From NCBI GenBank assembly GCA_013178375.1, contig JABLXQ010000026.1, positions 1-64,000 of the forward strand: DNA of 64,000 nt, in the 5' to 3' direction. This stretch comes from Gammaproteobacteria bacterium. Lineage in GTDB: Bacteria; Pseudomonadota; Gammaproteobacteria; Pseudomonadales; Ketobacteraceae. The position numbers and the translations under genes are program-made. Position 1 is the stretch's first letter. Each line of letters starts with the position of its first letter. This document shows positions 36,012 through 46,313 of the stretch, one piece after another. Under the pieces are notes generated by a model. It was not told the origin of the DNA and did no database searches. It was given only the letters and a program-made list of their open reading frames with translations.

Positions 36012-38807
36012 TCAGTTAGGTTTGCGGCTGCTGGCGATGGCCAGTTGCTGCTCCAGTGCTTCCACGGCGACTGGCTTGGTGAGGAAAGCGACCATGCCCG
36101 CTTCCAGTGCGGCGTCGCGGTGTTCGCTCATGGCATGCGCGCTGAGACCGACGATGCGGGTGTGGCGGCAGCCCGGCAGTTGGCGCAACTGGCGGGTGGC
36201 CTGGTAGCCGTCCAGGTTAGGCATTTCGCAGTCCATGAAGATCAGATCGTACGGCGCGTCGGCGCTCTGGGCGTTGTGAATCGCTTCCAGGCCGTCGTTG
36301 GCGATGTCGGGCACCACGCCGAATTTTTTCAGCAGGCCGCGGATCACCATCTGGTTGACCGGGTTGTCTTCCGCCACTAGCACCCGCAGCTGGCTGAACA
36401 CAGGATCATGGGCGCGAATCACGGAGGCGCGTTCCTGGCCGGCGAACAGTTCCAGCAGCTGCATGCGCAGACTTTCCTGGGTGATGGGTTCCACCAGCAG
36501 GCGCTGGTCCGGGCGGACGGGCGCGGTGCCGGATGCAGGATCGTCAGTGTTGGTCTTGCCGGGTACCAGCAGCAGCGGACAGCGCAGGCGGCGCAGCCAG
36601 CTGTCGTACTCCGCCTCCGGCAGATGCCGGCTCAGGATCGCCAGGTCGCAGACGGGATTGAGTTCGGTGCCGGCGCTGCGGGCGTCGCAGCCCCAGGCCA
36701 CCAGCATGTCGGTCAGAGCGGCGCGGAAGGCCGGCAGCGGATCGATGATCAGCACGCGGCGGCCTTTCAGTACCGGTACGATTTCCACCCGGCTTTCGGC
36801 GGCGGTGGGAATGGTCAGGGTGAAGGTACTGCCCTGGCCCGGCGCGCTTTGCAATTCGATGCTGCCGTTCATCAGGTGAATCAGCGAGCGGCAGATGGCC
36901 AGGCCCAGACCAGTACCGCCGTATTTGCGGGTGGTGGAGGAATCCGCCTGCGAGAACGACTGGAACAGTTTGGCCTGTTCGTCGGCGCTGATGCCGATGC
37001 CGGTGTCGATCACGCTGATGCGCAGCTGTTTCGACGTGTCGCTGTAGCCGGCGTGCAGGATCACGTGGCCGCGCTCGGTGAATTTGATGGCATTGCCCAC
37101 CAGGTTCATGATCGCCTGCCGCAGGCGGGTGGGATCGCCGGTGATCTGGTCGGGCACGCTGGTTTCCACATGCAGGATCAGCCGCACCGGCTTGTTGTCG
37201 GTGGCGCTGGCGAACAGGGCCATGCATTCGTCCAGCAGGCTGCGCAGCGACAGGCGGATGTTCTCCAACTCCAGCTTGCCGGCTTCGATTTTCGAAAAAT
37301 CCAGAATGTCGTTGATGATGGCCACCAGGGCGTCGCCGGAATTGCGGATGGTGGTGACCAGATGGCGCTGGTGTGGATTCAGCGGGGTGTCCGCCAGCAG
37401 CTGGGTGATGCCGATGACGCCGTTCATGGGCGTGCGGATTTCGTGGCTCATGGTGGCCAGAAACTGGCTTTTCACCAGCAGGGCCTGTTCCGCGTCGGCC
37501 CGCGCCCGTTCCGCCTCGGCGTTTTTTTCCTGCAATTCCCGCGTGCGTTCCTGCACCGCCAGATCCAGCTGGCGGTTCATCTCTGCCGTGCGCTGCAGTA
37601 CCCGCTCGCGATCCAGTTCCCGCACCCGTTGCACCTGGCGGAACTGTTCGGTGAGTCCCATGTTGAGGATCAGCAGCGTGAGCAGTGAGCCGATCTGCGA
37701 ACCATAGGTGGTGGCGAAGTTTACCGGCACCACGTCGAAGGCCCGCAAAATGTTGAGGGCGCCGCCGAGGATGAAGCCGGACCAGCCGATCAGGAAATAG
37801 CGCCCTGCCGCGTTCCTGCGCAGCGTTTCCTGGATGCCGATGGCCAGCATCGCCGGCAGTGCGGACAGAATGGCGATCATGGCAACGCGGATGGCCCAGG
37901 CAAACGGCAGCAGCATACTGGCAAGGATGGCGGCCAGCCCCATCACCCAGGCGATTTTTTCCAGGTTGTAACCCAGCAGGCGGATGGCGCGGATGCCGAA
38001 ATAGGCCTTGGTGAGCAGTACGCCCAGGATGGTGAGGCAGCCGATGGCAATGGGCCGGATCTCCTTCGCCAGGTGCGGGTGGTCACCCCACAGATACACC
38101 ATGCCGGTGCCGTTCAGCGACAGCTCCATGACGGCGTAGGTGGCCAGCAGGACAACGAAATAAATCTGCGCCTTCTGCCGCAGGAAGAAGAACAGGAACG
38201 AGTTGACGAACAGGATCACCAGGATGGCGCCGTAGTACATGCCGAAGAACAGAGGTTCGACGCGCTGGGTTTCCTCGTAGGCGGATCGGGTGAAGACCGC
38301 CAGCGGTGCGATCAGGGTGTCGGTGCTTTGCATCCGCAGGTAGAGGGTGACCGGGGTTTCCGGCGCCAGCTGCAGCGGAAACGCGAAGTGGCGGTCGGGC
38401 AGGACCCGTTCGCGGAACGGCTTCTGGTCGCCGGTTTCGATGTGGTGGTATTGGCCGGCGGGATCGGGGTAGTGGAACTGCACGCTGTCCAGCAGGGGGT
38501 ATTCCACCTGCAGCACGTAATCGTTCCGGGTGGTGGCGGCATTGACCAGTTCCAGCTTCAGCCACACAGCGGCTTTGGTAAAGCCGAAATTGGGAAACGC
38601 GGTTGCCACCGGTTGCCAGCGGTCGGCGGGTGCCTGGTGGATATCGTCGAAACTGAGCCGCCCCTGCTGGTCGACGATAACATGGGCATCGCGGGACACC
38701 CGGCGCATGCTGTCGCCAGCGTCCAGGCGCACCGGCTCCGCCTGCGCGGGCAGCGCGCACAGCAGGATCGCGATCAGCAGTAAAAGACGGCGCAGGCCGG
38801 TGATCAT
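36012..38807 (-). CDS. 7TMR-DISM hybrid sensor histidine kinase, 931 aa
   Basis: Signal peptide (about 1-23), a periplasmic 7TMR-DISM extracellular beta domain (about 25-180; WLKLELVNA), seven transmembrane helices (about 188-385), a coiled coil, then HisKA with His455 in [11 protein letters not shown], a HATPase domain ([26 protein letters not shown]), and two receiver-like domains. The first (about 681-785) keeps VLIIDP but has no phosphoacceptor Asp; the second (about 807-920) has VLVAEDN and Asp859 in MDCEMP. Start ATG 38807 is chosen because the signal peptide begins there; an upstream start at 38882 would add 25 residues. Ligand unknown. Confidence 0.9.
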   Translation of the reverse strand: MITGLRRLLLLIAILLCALPAQAEPVRLDAGDSMRRVSRDAHVIVDQQGRLSFDDIHQAPADRWQPVATAFPNFGFTKAAVWLKLELVNAATTRNDYVLQVEYPLLDSVQFHYPDPAGQYHHIETGDQKPFRERVLPDRHFAFPLQLAPETPVTLYLRMQSTDTLIAPLAVFTRSAYEETQRVEPLFFGMYYGAILVILFVNSFLFFFLRQKAQIYFVVLLATYAVMELSLNGTGMVYLWGDHPHLAKEIRPIAIGCLTILGVLLTKAYFGIRAIRLLGYNLEKIAWVMGLAAILASMLLPFAWAIRVAMIAILSALPAMLAIGIQETLRRNAAGRYFLIGWSGFILGGALNILRAFDVVPVNFATTYGSQIGSLLTLLILNMGLTEQFRQVQRVRELDRERVLQRTAEMNRQLDLAVQERTRELQEKNAEAERARADAEQALLVKSQFLATMSHEIRTPMNGVIGITQLLADTPLNPHQRHLVTTIRNSGDALVAIINDILDFSKIEAGKLELENIRLSLRSLLDECMALFASATDNKPVRLILHVETSVPDQITGDPTRLRQAIMNLVGNAIKFTERGHVILHAGYSDTSKQLRISVIDTGIGISADEQAKLFQSFSQADSSTTRKYGGTGLGLAICRSLIHLMNGSIELQSAPGQGSTFTLTIPTAAESRVEIVPVLKGRRVLIIDPLPAFRAALTDMLVAWGCDARSAGTELNPVCDLAILSRHLPEAEYDSWLRRLRCPLLLVPGKTNTDDPASGTAPVRPDQRLLVEPITQESLRMQLLELFAGQERASVIRAHDPVFSQLRVLVAEDNPVNQMVIRGLLKKFGVVPDIANDGLEAIHNAQSADAPYDLIFMDCEMPNLDGYQATRQLRQLPGCRHTRIVGLSAHAMSEHRDAALEAGMVAFLTKPVAVEALEQQLAIASSRKPN

Positions 38808-38885
38808 GGAGTGGTTGCCAGCTGGGGTAATGGGATCAGTATAGGTTAAACCGGCCGATGTCTGGATGGGCGGGTGTTTCACTTT

Positions 38886-38939
38886 GGGTACCAGATCCCC
38901 TATAGTTCCGTTGCCGCAGGGTGAACCACACTGGTACCC
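38886..38939. promoter_or_regulatory. Inverted repeat GGGTACCAG/CTGGTACCC upstream of the barrel gene
   Basis: GGGTACCAG (38886-38894) and CTGGTACCC (38931-38939) are exact inverted nine-mers, centres 45 bases apart, each containing the palindrome GGTACC. They lie 39 to 92 bases before the start codon of the outer-membrane protein gene at 38978, in the divergent region shared with the hybrid kinase. They may be regulator sites for one or both genes. Confidence 0.4.
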
Positions 38940-38977
38940 GGTGGAATTCTGATTTTTCTATAAACTGGAGTTGAAAT

Positions 38978-39532
38978 ATGAAGTTGAAGTTACTGGCTGG
39001 CGCAAAGTTGCTGGGTTGCAGTTCCCTCGCGCTGGCGCAACCGTACATTGGGGCAAGCTTCGGCAAGGTCGATTACGACGAGGAAGGGGTTTCCAAACCC
39101 ACCGGTTTCGATCTGTATGCCGGATTCAAGGTCAATGAGTATTTCGCGCTGGAAGGTGTTTACACCGACCTGGGTGAGGCGGACATCGGCTTTCAGGACG
39201 AGTATTACTATTACGATGGATATTACACCTACCAGATTACCGAAACTTATAGTGGCGACCTGAGCGTAGATTCTATCGGTTTCGCGGGCAAGGTCATCAT
39301 TCCGGTTGCCGATGTGCTGGAACTTTACGCACGTGGCGGTTTCCACGCGTGGGATGCCGAAATCAGTGGCGCTGGCGGTTCTGTCAGTGAAGATGGCACC
39401 GATCCCTTTCTGGGCTTCGGTCTGACCTTCAAGGTGGGAAATTCGGTGGGTCTGGGTGCCCGCTATACCCGCTACGATCTGGAAGACGACGATGTGTCGA
39501 TGGCGGCTGCCAACATCGAGCTGTACTTCTGA
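38978..39532 (+). CDS. Small OmpA-like outer-membrane beta-barrel protein, 184 aa
   Basis: Signal peptide of about 20 residues (ending LALA) and then a mature protein starting QPYIGASFGKVDY, typical of eight-stranded OmpA/OmpW-type barrels. Strand patterns FALEGVYTDLG, LELYARGGFHAWD and VGLGARYTRYDLE alternate with loops; loop residues include a striking Tyr/Asp-rich stretch (EYYYYDGYYTY, about 75-85) facing outside. The final Phe (NIELYF) is the barrel-assembly signal. ATG at 38978 follows GGAG at 38967-38970. Function unknown. Confidence 0.82.
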   Translation: MKLKLLAGAKLLGCSSLALAQPYIGASFGKVDYDEEGVSKPTGFDLYAGFKVNEYFALEGVYTDLGEADIGFQDEYYYYDGYYTYQITETYSGDLSVDSIGFAGKVIIPVADVLELYARGGFHAWDAEISGAGGSVSEDGTDPFLGFGLTFKVGNSVGLGARYTRYDLEDDDVSMAAANIELYF

Positions 39533-39555
39533 TTTGCTCGCATGATCCGTTCGCA

Positions 39556-39580
39556 GCGACCGCCTGTACCAGGCGGTCGC
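39556..39580. other. Hairpin after the small barrel gene
   Basis: GCGACCGCCT (39556-39565) and AGGCGGTCGC (39571-39580) form a perfect ten-base stem with a five-base loop, 23 bases past the stop at 39532. There is no T-run, so it is probably a terminator-like or protective structure. Confidence 0.55.
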
Positions 39581-39766
39581 ATCATTCCCACCTCAGCACG
39601 CTTCCTGTTTAACCATCCTCCCTGCGTCGCAGCGCGATCATGCCGTCGTCGCCATGGGACAGAGTTCAGCGGTTCTGGAATACTTCAGCGCCGATCTGCG
39701 GCCACGGCAGCGGGTATGCGCGGACCTCACGAACCGACATCTCCAGCCATGGTGGATGAGGCGCCA

Positions 39767-41578
39767 TCATTCAATGCGGCTTTCAATTCTATTGCGGCCC
39801 TTTTTCTTGGCTTGATACAGCAGCAGGTCAGCGGTTTTTAACAGGCTGGCAGGGGAGTCCGACGGGCCCGGAACGACAGCGGCCAGGCCAATGCTGACCG
39901 TGATGACAATCTGCAGATCTGCCTCCTGCACGCTGCTGGTGTTGAATTTGTCCCGAATGGTCGCCGCAATGTGCAATGCTCCCGCTATTTCGGTATTGGG
40001 CAACAGCACCACAAACTCCTCACCACCATAACGGGCTGCGAAATCCGGCGGGCGCCGGATGCTGGCGCGGATAAAGCTGGCCGCACTTTCAAGGCATACA
40101 TCGCCAAAGGGATGGCCATAGGTATCATTGATCATTTTAAAGTGGTCAATATCCACCAGCAGTATGGACAGCGGTGTCTTGTCGCGAAACGCGCGCTTGA
40201 ATTCTGCAGCAAAAATCTCATCGAAGTGGCGGCGGTTGTGCAATTGCGTAAGGGCGTCGGTATTGCTGATTTGCAACAGCAGGGTATTGGCTATTTCCAG
40301 TTCCTCGGTGCGTTCCCGTACCAGGCGGTCCAGGTTGGTGTTGGTCTGGCGCTGGTTTTCGATCAGTTCGGCCTGGGTGTCCTGTCGTAACTGGCGATCC
40401 ATGTTCATGCGATAGGACAGTGCAAACGCATCGAGCATGCTCATCGCAATGATACCTGCATAGCCTGCGGCTTCGGTTGCGGGGGTGGCTGCAATGATGC
40501 CGATACTGCCCAGCGTTGCAATGGAAAACCCGATACTGGACAATACCCCGCCCAGAAAAATGTACTTTGCAGGGGGATAGCCATCGAGTAGACGCAGCAG
40601 CAGGGCAACGAACATCACGATCATGGTGATTCCCATATATCCCAGTACCCATTTGACCATGATCCCGTAGGGCACTATCAGGCTGCCCACTATCATGATA
40701 ATGGCGCCCTGTACCAGAAAACGGATCAGCTTGGCCAGTCGTGGCCGTGATTGCGGGATCTGCAGTATCGAATTGACAAACAGCGCCGCAAAAAGGGAGG
40801 CAGCCGAAATGGTCAGCATAATGAACAGGTCACTGGCCACAATGGAGTGGGGCCACAGATAGGCCGATGACACCCCGTGCAGGCAGGAATAGGCGCCCAG
40901 AATGCTGAAATTGAACAGCGCATAATACAAAAAGGATAATTCCCGGACCGAGTAAAAGATCAGCAGGTGATACAGCCCCATGGCAAGCAACAATCCGTAC
41001 AAGACACCATAAAGGATGGACAGCACATGATCCGTTTCGATAAAGGCGTTCTGTTCCCAGACCACAATGGGTATTTGCAGGCCGGAGGCGGATTGCACCC
41101 GAATCACCACTTCCACCGATTCGGCAGCGGCCAATTCCAGTGGCATCAGGAAATGTGAGTGCAGTGTTTTGCGGTCAGTGGCGGGAAAGCCATCCCCTAC
41201 TGATTCTGCAGTAAATGCGGAGTCTCCCCGTCTGAAATGGAACGTCATGTGATCCAGCAAGGGAAAGCGATTTTCAATGATCAACCGTTGCGTGAGCTGG
41301 GTGCGGTTGGTGATGTTGAAACGCATCCAGTATGCAGACGTTGAGAAGCCAAAATTGAGCTCGCGGTTGGAAAAAGGCTGCCAGTCATTGCGTTGGAGGA
41401 TTGCCTCAATTTCAAGCAATCCGCTGCCATCTTCCAGATAGTCCATTCCCTTGCCAACGAACTGATGACGAAATCCGGGCTCGATGTCCACCGTAAGCGC
41501 GCAGGCAAATCCTGGCCACAGTAGCAGGAAGGCCAGCATCCAGGCCCTGGGCAACAGCGGGTTTTCAATTCGGCTCAT
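39767..41578 (-). CDS. 7TMR-DISM diguanylate cyclase, 603 aa
   Basis: Signal peptide (about 1-27), 7TMR-DISM extracellular domain (about 30-175), seven transmembrane helices (about 185-395), a helical linker and a GGDEF domain (about 430-600). The active-site motif is RYGGEEF (GGEEF 518-522) and the inhibitory site RPPD (509-512) lies five residues before it, so the enzyme should be an active, product-inhibited maker of cyclic-di-GMP. No EAL domain. The frame is open to 42148 but the N-terminal 190 residues lack a sensible sequence; ATG 41578 starts a signal peptide. Signal unknown. Confidence 0.9.
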   Translation of the reverse strand: MSRIENPLLPRAWMLAFLLLWPGFACALTVDIEPGFRHQFVGKGMDYLEDGSGLLEIEAILQRNDWQPFSNRELNFGFSTSAYWMRFNITNRTQLTQRLIIENRFPLLDHMTFHFRRGDSAFTAESVGDGFPATDRKTLHSHFLMPLELAAAESVEVVIRVQSASGLQIPIVVWEQNAFIETDHVLSILYGVLYGLLLAMGLYHLLIFYSVRELSFLYYALFNFSILGAYSCLHGVSSAYLWPHSIVASDLFIMLTISAASLFAALFVNSILQIPQSRPRLAKLIRFLVQGAIIMIVGSLIVPYGIMVKWVLGYMGITMIVMFVALLLRLLDGYPPAKYIFLGGVLSSIGFSIATLGSIGIIAATPATEAAGYAGIIAMSMLDAFALSYRMNMDRQLRQDTQAELIENQRQTNTNLDRLVRERTEELEIANTLLLQISNTDALTQLHNRRHFDEIFAAEFKRAFRDKTPLSILLVDIDHFKMINDTYGHPFGDVCLESAASFIRASIRRPPDFAARYGGEEFVVLLPNTEIAGALHIAATIRDKFNTSSVQEADLQIVITVSIGLAAVVPGPSDSPASLLKTADLLLYQAKKKGRNRIESRIE

Positions 41579-41832
41579 GGTATTCGACACAATCGCAGGG
41601 TAGTGGCCAATACATTGCAGTCTAGTCAAGATTGGCAGTTGGCACCCGCAGGGAATCTGGTCGCCGAATAGATGGCTTGGTTGAGCAGACACTGAACGCT
41701 TGCGCGTCACAACAGTGAAAGTATCGACGGCGATTCCTGCTGGCACGGGACTGACCAAGAACAGGAATGCCGTCGATTTTCCCCCTGTAAAAACGCTGAT
41801 GTCACTGGTTAAGGCTGAGACTGATTTCTGGC

Positions 41833-43674
41833 TTATTCTGACGGATCGCCGCTGGCGTATTGCAGCGCGAATTCCAGCAAGGGTCGCATCACATAACTGG
41901 TCTGGCTCGGCGAATTGACCGCTTCGAACATCGGGTCCATATGGGTATAACCGGGCGCCACAATCACCGTCTGGTTGGGCACAGCCGCTTCGCTGTCGGA
42001 ATTGAAGGTAACGCCTTCGCCACCATTGATCACCAGGGAGTGAATATTGGCGACACCCTTTTGATGCAAGGTTTGCATGCCGTAGTCTGCCGCGTAGGAT
42101 TTGTTGACAGCGCTGATGTCCAGCACGATGCGAATCGGAAAATACCATTCGGTCAGATTGGTTGGCCCCACGTGCAATGCGCGTATGAAATCGTCGATGT
42201 CGGAGGGTTCTGTCTCCAGCCAGGTAAAGCGGGTGTTGCCGCTGGTGTCCATGAAATCCGGATCGCCGGCATCGCCAATTTCATCGCGTGCTGCCCAATC
42301 GTAAAGTGGCCCCTGATTCAGATGGAATATGTCCGGCCCCGCATCGGTGGCGATGTAGAGCCTGTTGCTGCCCAGCAGGCCGCTTCCGCTCAGGGTAGGC
42401 CATTTTTGTGTAATAGGTCCGCCATCCACAAAACCCAGTCCCAGTTTCAGGAATGACAGCTGTTCAAACTGGTCATCGAAAATCTGGCCCACATAGGCGC
42501 GGTTGGTATAGCGGAAATCCTGCATCAGCGGACGGATGCCAATATTCAGAGGGCCACGCGAATGGACAATATTGACCATGTTGTAGAGCGCGGCTGAGTG
42601 CGGCATTTTATGATAGATGGCAGCTTCGGCATCAGGTGCCTTGGCGGCGGGAATGCCAACCATTTCTGGCAATGCCAGTACCTCGGGGGTGAACAGGGCG
42701 GGAATGTTCACGTTGCGGGGAATGATGCCCGCCTTGAGTAGCTTCAGATTGAGTTTGTATCCGGCATCGGAGTCTTCGGTGACTTCACTGAGCAGGACCT
42801 GGTCTTCGTCCGACAACACATTTTTAGCCATCGCAGCGGCGGAACCGAAGAAGCTGCCTGCGTCCAGGGGGGCAACCTGCGTATCGAAACCAAACGCACC
42901 TGCGACCAGATTGTAGCCGGCATCATCCAGGGTGGTTGGATCGCCATCGAAATCCCAGGCCAGAAACACCGAGGTATGAATACCGCCGAGGGAATGGCCG
43001 CCAACAAAGGCTTTTTGCTTGCTGACGCCGGCAGTCGGCATCATGTATTGGAGAATGGCATGCATGTCCAGCGTGACCTGACGAATGCCGAACTCATACA
43101 GAAAATCCAGACGGGAGCTTTTGTGAAAGCCGGCAAATGTACTGCCATCGATAGGCTGCTTTTTGTAATAGTAATTTACCAGGATGTCTTCGGCTTCGCT
43201 GGCTGTGGAAGCCAGCGAAGCCGCTTCGGTGCCGGTAAGGTCTTCCAGGCAGTTGGCACGTCTATCCATAGCCCAGACTTCGATATTTTTGCCATGTTCT
43301 TTTGCAGCCAAATACACCATTTGACGGCCGATGTATTCGAAACCGTTAGCACCTTCCAGAATGCCAGGCACCATCAGGAATGCAGCGTCGGCCTGTTCCG
43401 CATTGGTAGGGCCGTTCTTGTTGCGAAAACGGAGGAACCCTACTTTGTTGCACGCTGCTGGCACGCTTTTGCCCGTCACCGGTTCGCCGCCATCGATACT
43501 GATATAAGTCATCTCGGCCACGGCATCGATCTGGTCGTCGGTCCAGAGTTTGGTTTCCTTTTTCTTGCGTGCTTCAGGTGTTTCACCACTTGGATCATAG
43601 CAGCCGGCAAGGCCGGCAAGCGTAGTTGCCAGCAAGGCGCAATAAAGCGGTCTCAAAAGTGGAATTCGGGTCAT
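41833..43674 (-). CDS. Lipoprotein alpha/beta hydrolase, 613 aa
   Basis: Signal peptide with lipobox LAGLAGC (Cys25 lipidated), so tethered in the outer membrane or periplasm. The body has an alpha/beta-hydrolase fold: VPGILEGANGFEYIG (oxyanion region), the nucleophile elbow GGHSLGG with Ser228, and a late PGYTHMDPMFEA with the likely catalytic His. Large insertions (about 250-470) are unlike small lipases. No family name can be given. The frame is open to 43770, but ATG 43674 starts the signal sequence. It lies 195 bases downstream of an AraC-type regulator on the same strand. Confidence 0.8.
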   Translation of the reverse strand: MTRIPLLRPLYCALLATTLAGLAGCYDPSGETPEARKKKETKLWTDDQIDAVAEMTYISIDGGEPVTGKSVPAACNKVGFLRFRNKNGPTNAEQADAAFLMVPGILEGANGFEYIGRQMVYLAAKEHGKNIEVWAMDRRANCLEDLTGTEAASLASTASEAEDILVNYYYKKQPIDGSTFAGFHKSSRLDFLYEFGIRQVTLDMHAILQYMMPTAGVSKQKAFVGGHSLGGIHTSVFLAWDFDGDPTTLDDAGYNLVAGAFGFDTQVAPLDAGSFFGSAAAMAKNVLSDEDQVLLSEVTEDSDAGYKLNLKLLKAGIIPRNVNIPALFTPEVLALPEMVGIPAAKAPDAEAAIYHKMPHSAALYNMVNIVHSRGPLNIGIRPLMQDFRYTNRAYVGQIFDDQFEQLSFLKLGLGFVDGGPITQKWPTLSGSGLLGSNRLYIATDAGPDIFHLNQGPLYDWAARDEIGDAGDPDFMDTSGNTRFTWLETEPSDIDDFIRALHVGPTNLTEWYFPIRIVLDISAVNKSYAADYGMQTLHQKGVANIHSLVINGGEGVTFNSDSEAAVPNQTVIVAPGYTHMDPMFEAVNSPSQTSYVMRPLLEFALQYASGDPSE

Positions 43675-43869
43675 GATGAATATTCTCGTTATTGTTGTTG
43701 ATTGTGTCGTTGTGCTGTTTTTTGCATCCAACAAATTGGCGTAAAAAATCAAATGGCTGAGCATGGGCATCTGATTTTTCGTAGATCAATGTCGCCGAAA
43801 CGGACGAATTTGAGTAGGGCAAAAGCGGACGAATTCAAGGTCAGCGCAGGTCAGTGTTGACGCGGGATT

Positions 43870-44955
43870 CTAGTGATTTGGCGCGCTGTGCGTGGATTGG
43901 CAGATGACGCGATAGCCGGCGGGGGTGGTTCCGGTCCAGCTTTTGAACGCGCGGCGAAAATTGGCTTCGTCGCAGTAGCCGAGCTTCAACGCAATATCGC
44001 TGGTGGTGGCGGTTTCGCTCAACAGTTGTTTGGCGTAGGCCATTTTTGCTTGCGTAATCAGATCTTGGTAGGTCACGCCTTCGCTTTCCAGGCGGCGGGA
44101 AAAAGTTCTGGATTCCAGGCAAAACCGTTTCGCCATTGCTGTGCGGTCGGGATAGAAGCCAGGCGACTGGCTCAGTTCGAGGCGGACGGAGTCAGCAATG
44201 TTTGTACTGCGATGCATTTGCCTGACCAGTTCGCGACAGGCTTCCAGGCCAGGGCCCGCAATATGGGGGTTGTAGGTAGGAAACGTTTGTGTCAGCAAAG
44301 CTGCGGCAAACACCGCCGAATTGTATGGCCGGTTGAAATAAACCGGGCAATCAAACAGTGCTTCCAGCTCGCTACTGTAGGGCGGGGCAGGATGACTGAA
44401 ACTCACCTCGTTAAGTGGGAACGTTCCACCCAGCAGCATTCGGGACGTGCGGGCATAGCTGGTAAACAGACTTTCGGCGATAAATTGTTTAACCGGAGTG
44501 CTGACACTCCAGCCAGTCAACGTCAGTTCCAATCGGGTTTGTTCACCGGCGTGTACCAGCACATAAGGGGGTTCCAGACCAACAAGATGGGTGATTTCCC
44601 CAGCAAAATTAAATACTGAGCGCAGATTTTCCATGCTCGAAATCAGCATGCCCAGAGTACCGTAGCTGCTGATGGTCCATCGTTTGCCAAAATCCACTGC
44701 AACCGGCTTTCCCGCACAGGAGCGCATCAGGCTTGCCATCATGCGAATGGATTCATGCCAGCTAGGTGAGTATTGCCTGGCGCGAACCTGCTCAATATCC
44801 AGAATATTGGCAAACAGGGCCTGTGGGTCCAGACCGAATGCTGCTGCCGTGTCGGCCAGTTGCAGTACCCGGATGGACTGCAGGACGCTGAACATCTGGG
44901 CAGGGCCTGTAAGCATGGTGAGCAGAATCTGGTTAGAGGGTGCAATGATAAACAA
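43870..44955 (-). CDS. AraC-family regulator with arabinose-binding-like domain, 361 aa
   Basis: N-terminal ligand-binding domain of the Arabinose_bd-like type (ISSYGTLGMLISSMENL, NEVSFSHPAPPYSSELEALFDCPVYFNRPYNS) and a C-terminal AraC double helix-turn-helix (MAKRFCLESRTFSRRLESEGVTYQDL, IALKLGYCDEANFRRAFKSWTGTTPAGYR). The binding domain and the hydrolase directly downstream on the same strand suggest it controls that lipoprotein; this is inference. Start ATG 44955; an in-frame ATG at 44913 is possible. Confidence 0.83.
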   Translation of the reverse strand: MFIIAPSNQILLTMLTGPAQMFSVLQSIRVLQLADTAAAFGLDPQALFANILDIEQVRARQYSPSWHESIRMMASLMRSCAGKPVAVDFGKRWTISSYGTLGMLISSMENLRSVFNFAGEITHLVGLEPPYVLVHAGEQTRLELTLTGWSVSTPVKQFIAESLFTSYARTSRMLLGGTFPLNEVSFSHPAPPYSSELEALFDCPVYFNRPYNSAVFAAALLTQTFPTYNPHIAGPGLEACRELVRQMHRSTNIADSVRLELSQSPGFYPDRTAMAKRFCLESRTFSRRLESEGVTYQDLITQAKMAYAKQLLSETATTSDIALKLGYCDEANFRRAFKSWTGTTPAGYRVICQSTHSAPNH

Positions 44956-45112
44956 GGAACCCGGGACGGAGGTTTGGGTTAAAAATGTAAAGTGACCACG
45001 GGATTGACGTCATCTGTCTGTATAGCAGGAATTTGACACCGATGAGTTTCACGCCGTGATCTGCTTATCCTAGGGGTTGCGTTAGGTCAGATCTTGTAAA
45101 CATCGGCTGACT

Positions 45113-45763
45113 TCAAATCCGATATGCTGTTCCCGTCATCACCTTCGCCACCAGCGTCATGGCCTTGCGCACCGGCCCCGGCAACTGCATGGCGCCGGCG
45201 CGGCGGGCCTTGCGGGCGTGATCGGCTTCATCGGTGTGCATCTGCTGCAGGATGGCGCGGGTGCGTTCATCGTGCCCGGGCAGCTTTTCAAGATGGCCCT
45301 GCAGATGGGCGCAAACCTGGTTTTCCGTTTCCTCCACAAAACCCAGACTCCAGCGGTCGCCGACAATGCCGGCGCCGGCACCGATGCCGAACGACATCAG
45401 GTACCAGAGCGGATTCAGAAAGCTGGTGTGGCTGTGCAGTTCATTCAGACGCTGTTCGCACCAGGCCAGATGGTCTTCCTCTTCCCGTGCGGAAATTTCC
45501 ATCTGGCGGCGGATGCGGGGCAGGCGGGCGGTGAGGGCTTGGCCCTGGTACAGCGCCTGGGCGCAGACCTCGCCGGTGTGGTTTACCCGCATCAGGCCCG
45601 CCACATGGCGGCGCTCGGCCTCGTTCAGGGCGGGAATGTCAGTGGGAACAGCGGGGGACGCCCGGCCGGTGCCCTGATGACCCCGGGCCACCGTGCGCAG
45701 CGCGTTGTCGGCCTGGCCGATCAGACGGTCGAACAGGCTGTGGTGACGTTCTCTGCTTGCCAT
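45113..45763 (-). CDS. coq7: Ubiquinone biosynthesis hydroxylase Coq7 (demethoxyubiquinone monooxygenase), 216 aa
   Basis: Ferritin-like di-iron protein that hydroxylates demethoxyubiquinone, the penultimate step of ubiquinone synthesis, in Pseudomonas- and Acinetobacter-type bacteria instead of UbiF. The iron ligands lie in [52 protein letters not shown] and [12 protein letters not shown]. Start ATG 45763 follows GGGGAGAG; an upstream in-frame start at 45784 is less likely. Next to it, divergently, is a short lipoprotein gene. Confidence 0.93.
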   Translation of the reverse strand: MASRERHHSLFDRLIGQADNALRTVARGHQGTGRASPAVPTDIPALNEAERRHVAGLMRVNHTGEVCAQALYQGQALTARLPRIRRQMEISAREEEDHLAWCEQRLNELHSHTSFLNPLWYLMSFGIGAGAGIVGDRWSLGFVEETENQVCAHLQGHLEKLPGHDERTRAILQQMHTDEADHARKARRAGAMQLPGPVRKAMTLVAKVMTGTAYRI

Positions 45764-45912
45764 TGCTGCGCTCTCCCCAAACAATACTCCACGACGGCTA
45801 CCATTATAGGGGCAGCGCGCCGGGCGTCACCAGACGCGGATCAAGCCTGCCGGGCTGTCACCGCTTGCAGAAAAAACTATACCGACACCCTACACCGACA
45901 CAAGGAATGCTT

Positions 45913-46296
45913 ATGCAATCGAATCGCACGACTCATCGTACGACTAATCGAACTACGCGCTGGATGGGTGCGGGCGTCACCGTCGCCATTCTGCTGGCCG
46001 GCTGCACCCAGGAAACTCAGAACACCCTCGGCCGCGCCATCCAGAACTGGACCGGCACCGATGGCGTGCTCGACGTCTATGCTGGCGACAAGCTGGTGAA
46101 ACGTTTCATCAAGATCGACAAACTGTCCACCGCCCTGGCCACCTCCGGCAGCGGCGAGGCCCGTTCCTACCGTTTCGGTTACGGCATCCTGGACGCCAAC
46201 CAGAATTACCAGGCTGATCCTGGCGAGAAAAAGGTGTACTTCGAGATCAGCGATTTTTCCACGCCCTATGTTTTCTATGAAAACCCCGGCCAGTAA
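45913..46296 (+). CDS. Small lipoprotein, 127 aa
   Basis: A Thr/Arg-rich n-region (MQSNRTTHRTTNRTTRW) followed by a hydrophobic stretch and the lipobox LLAGC (Cys31). The mature part begins TQETQNTLGRAIQNWTGTDGVLDVYAG and then has a compact beta-rich segment (KLVKRFIKIDKLSTAL, RSYRFGYGILD, KKVYFEISDFSTPYVFY). No named family. ATG at 45913 follows AAGGA at 45902-45906, which rules out the ATG at 45907. The AAA ATPase gene begins 17 bases after it, so the two may be co-expressed. Confidence 0.8.
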   Translation: MQSNRTTHRTTNRTTRWMGAGVTVAILLAGCTQETQNTLGRAIQNWTGTDGVLDVYAGDKLVKRFIKIDKLSTALATSGSGEARSYRFGYGILDANQNYQADPGEKKVYFEISDFSTPYVFYENPGQ

Positions 46297-46313
46297 GGCG
46301 GGAGCCGACGACC

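Noticed and set aside
36408-37688. Plus-strand frame of 426 codons opposite the hybrid kinase
   Set aside because: Opposite a clear histidine kinase; composition typical of reverse-strand shadow.
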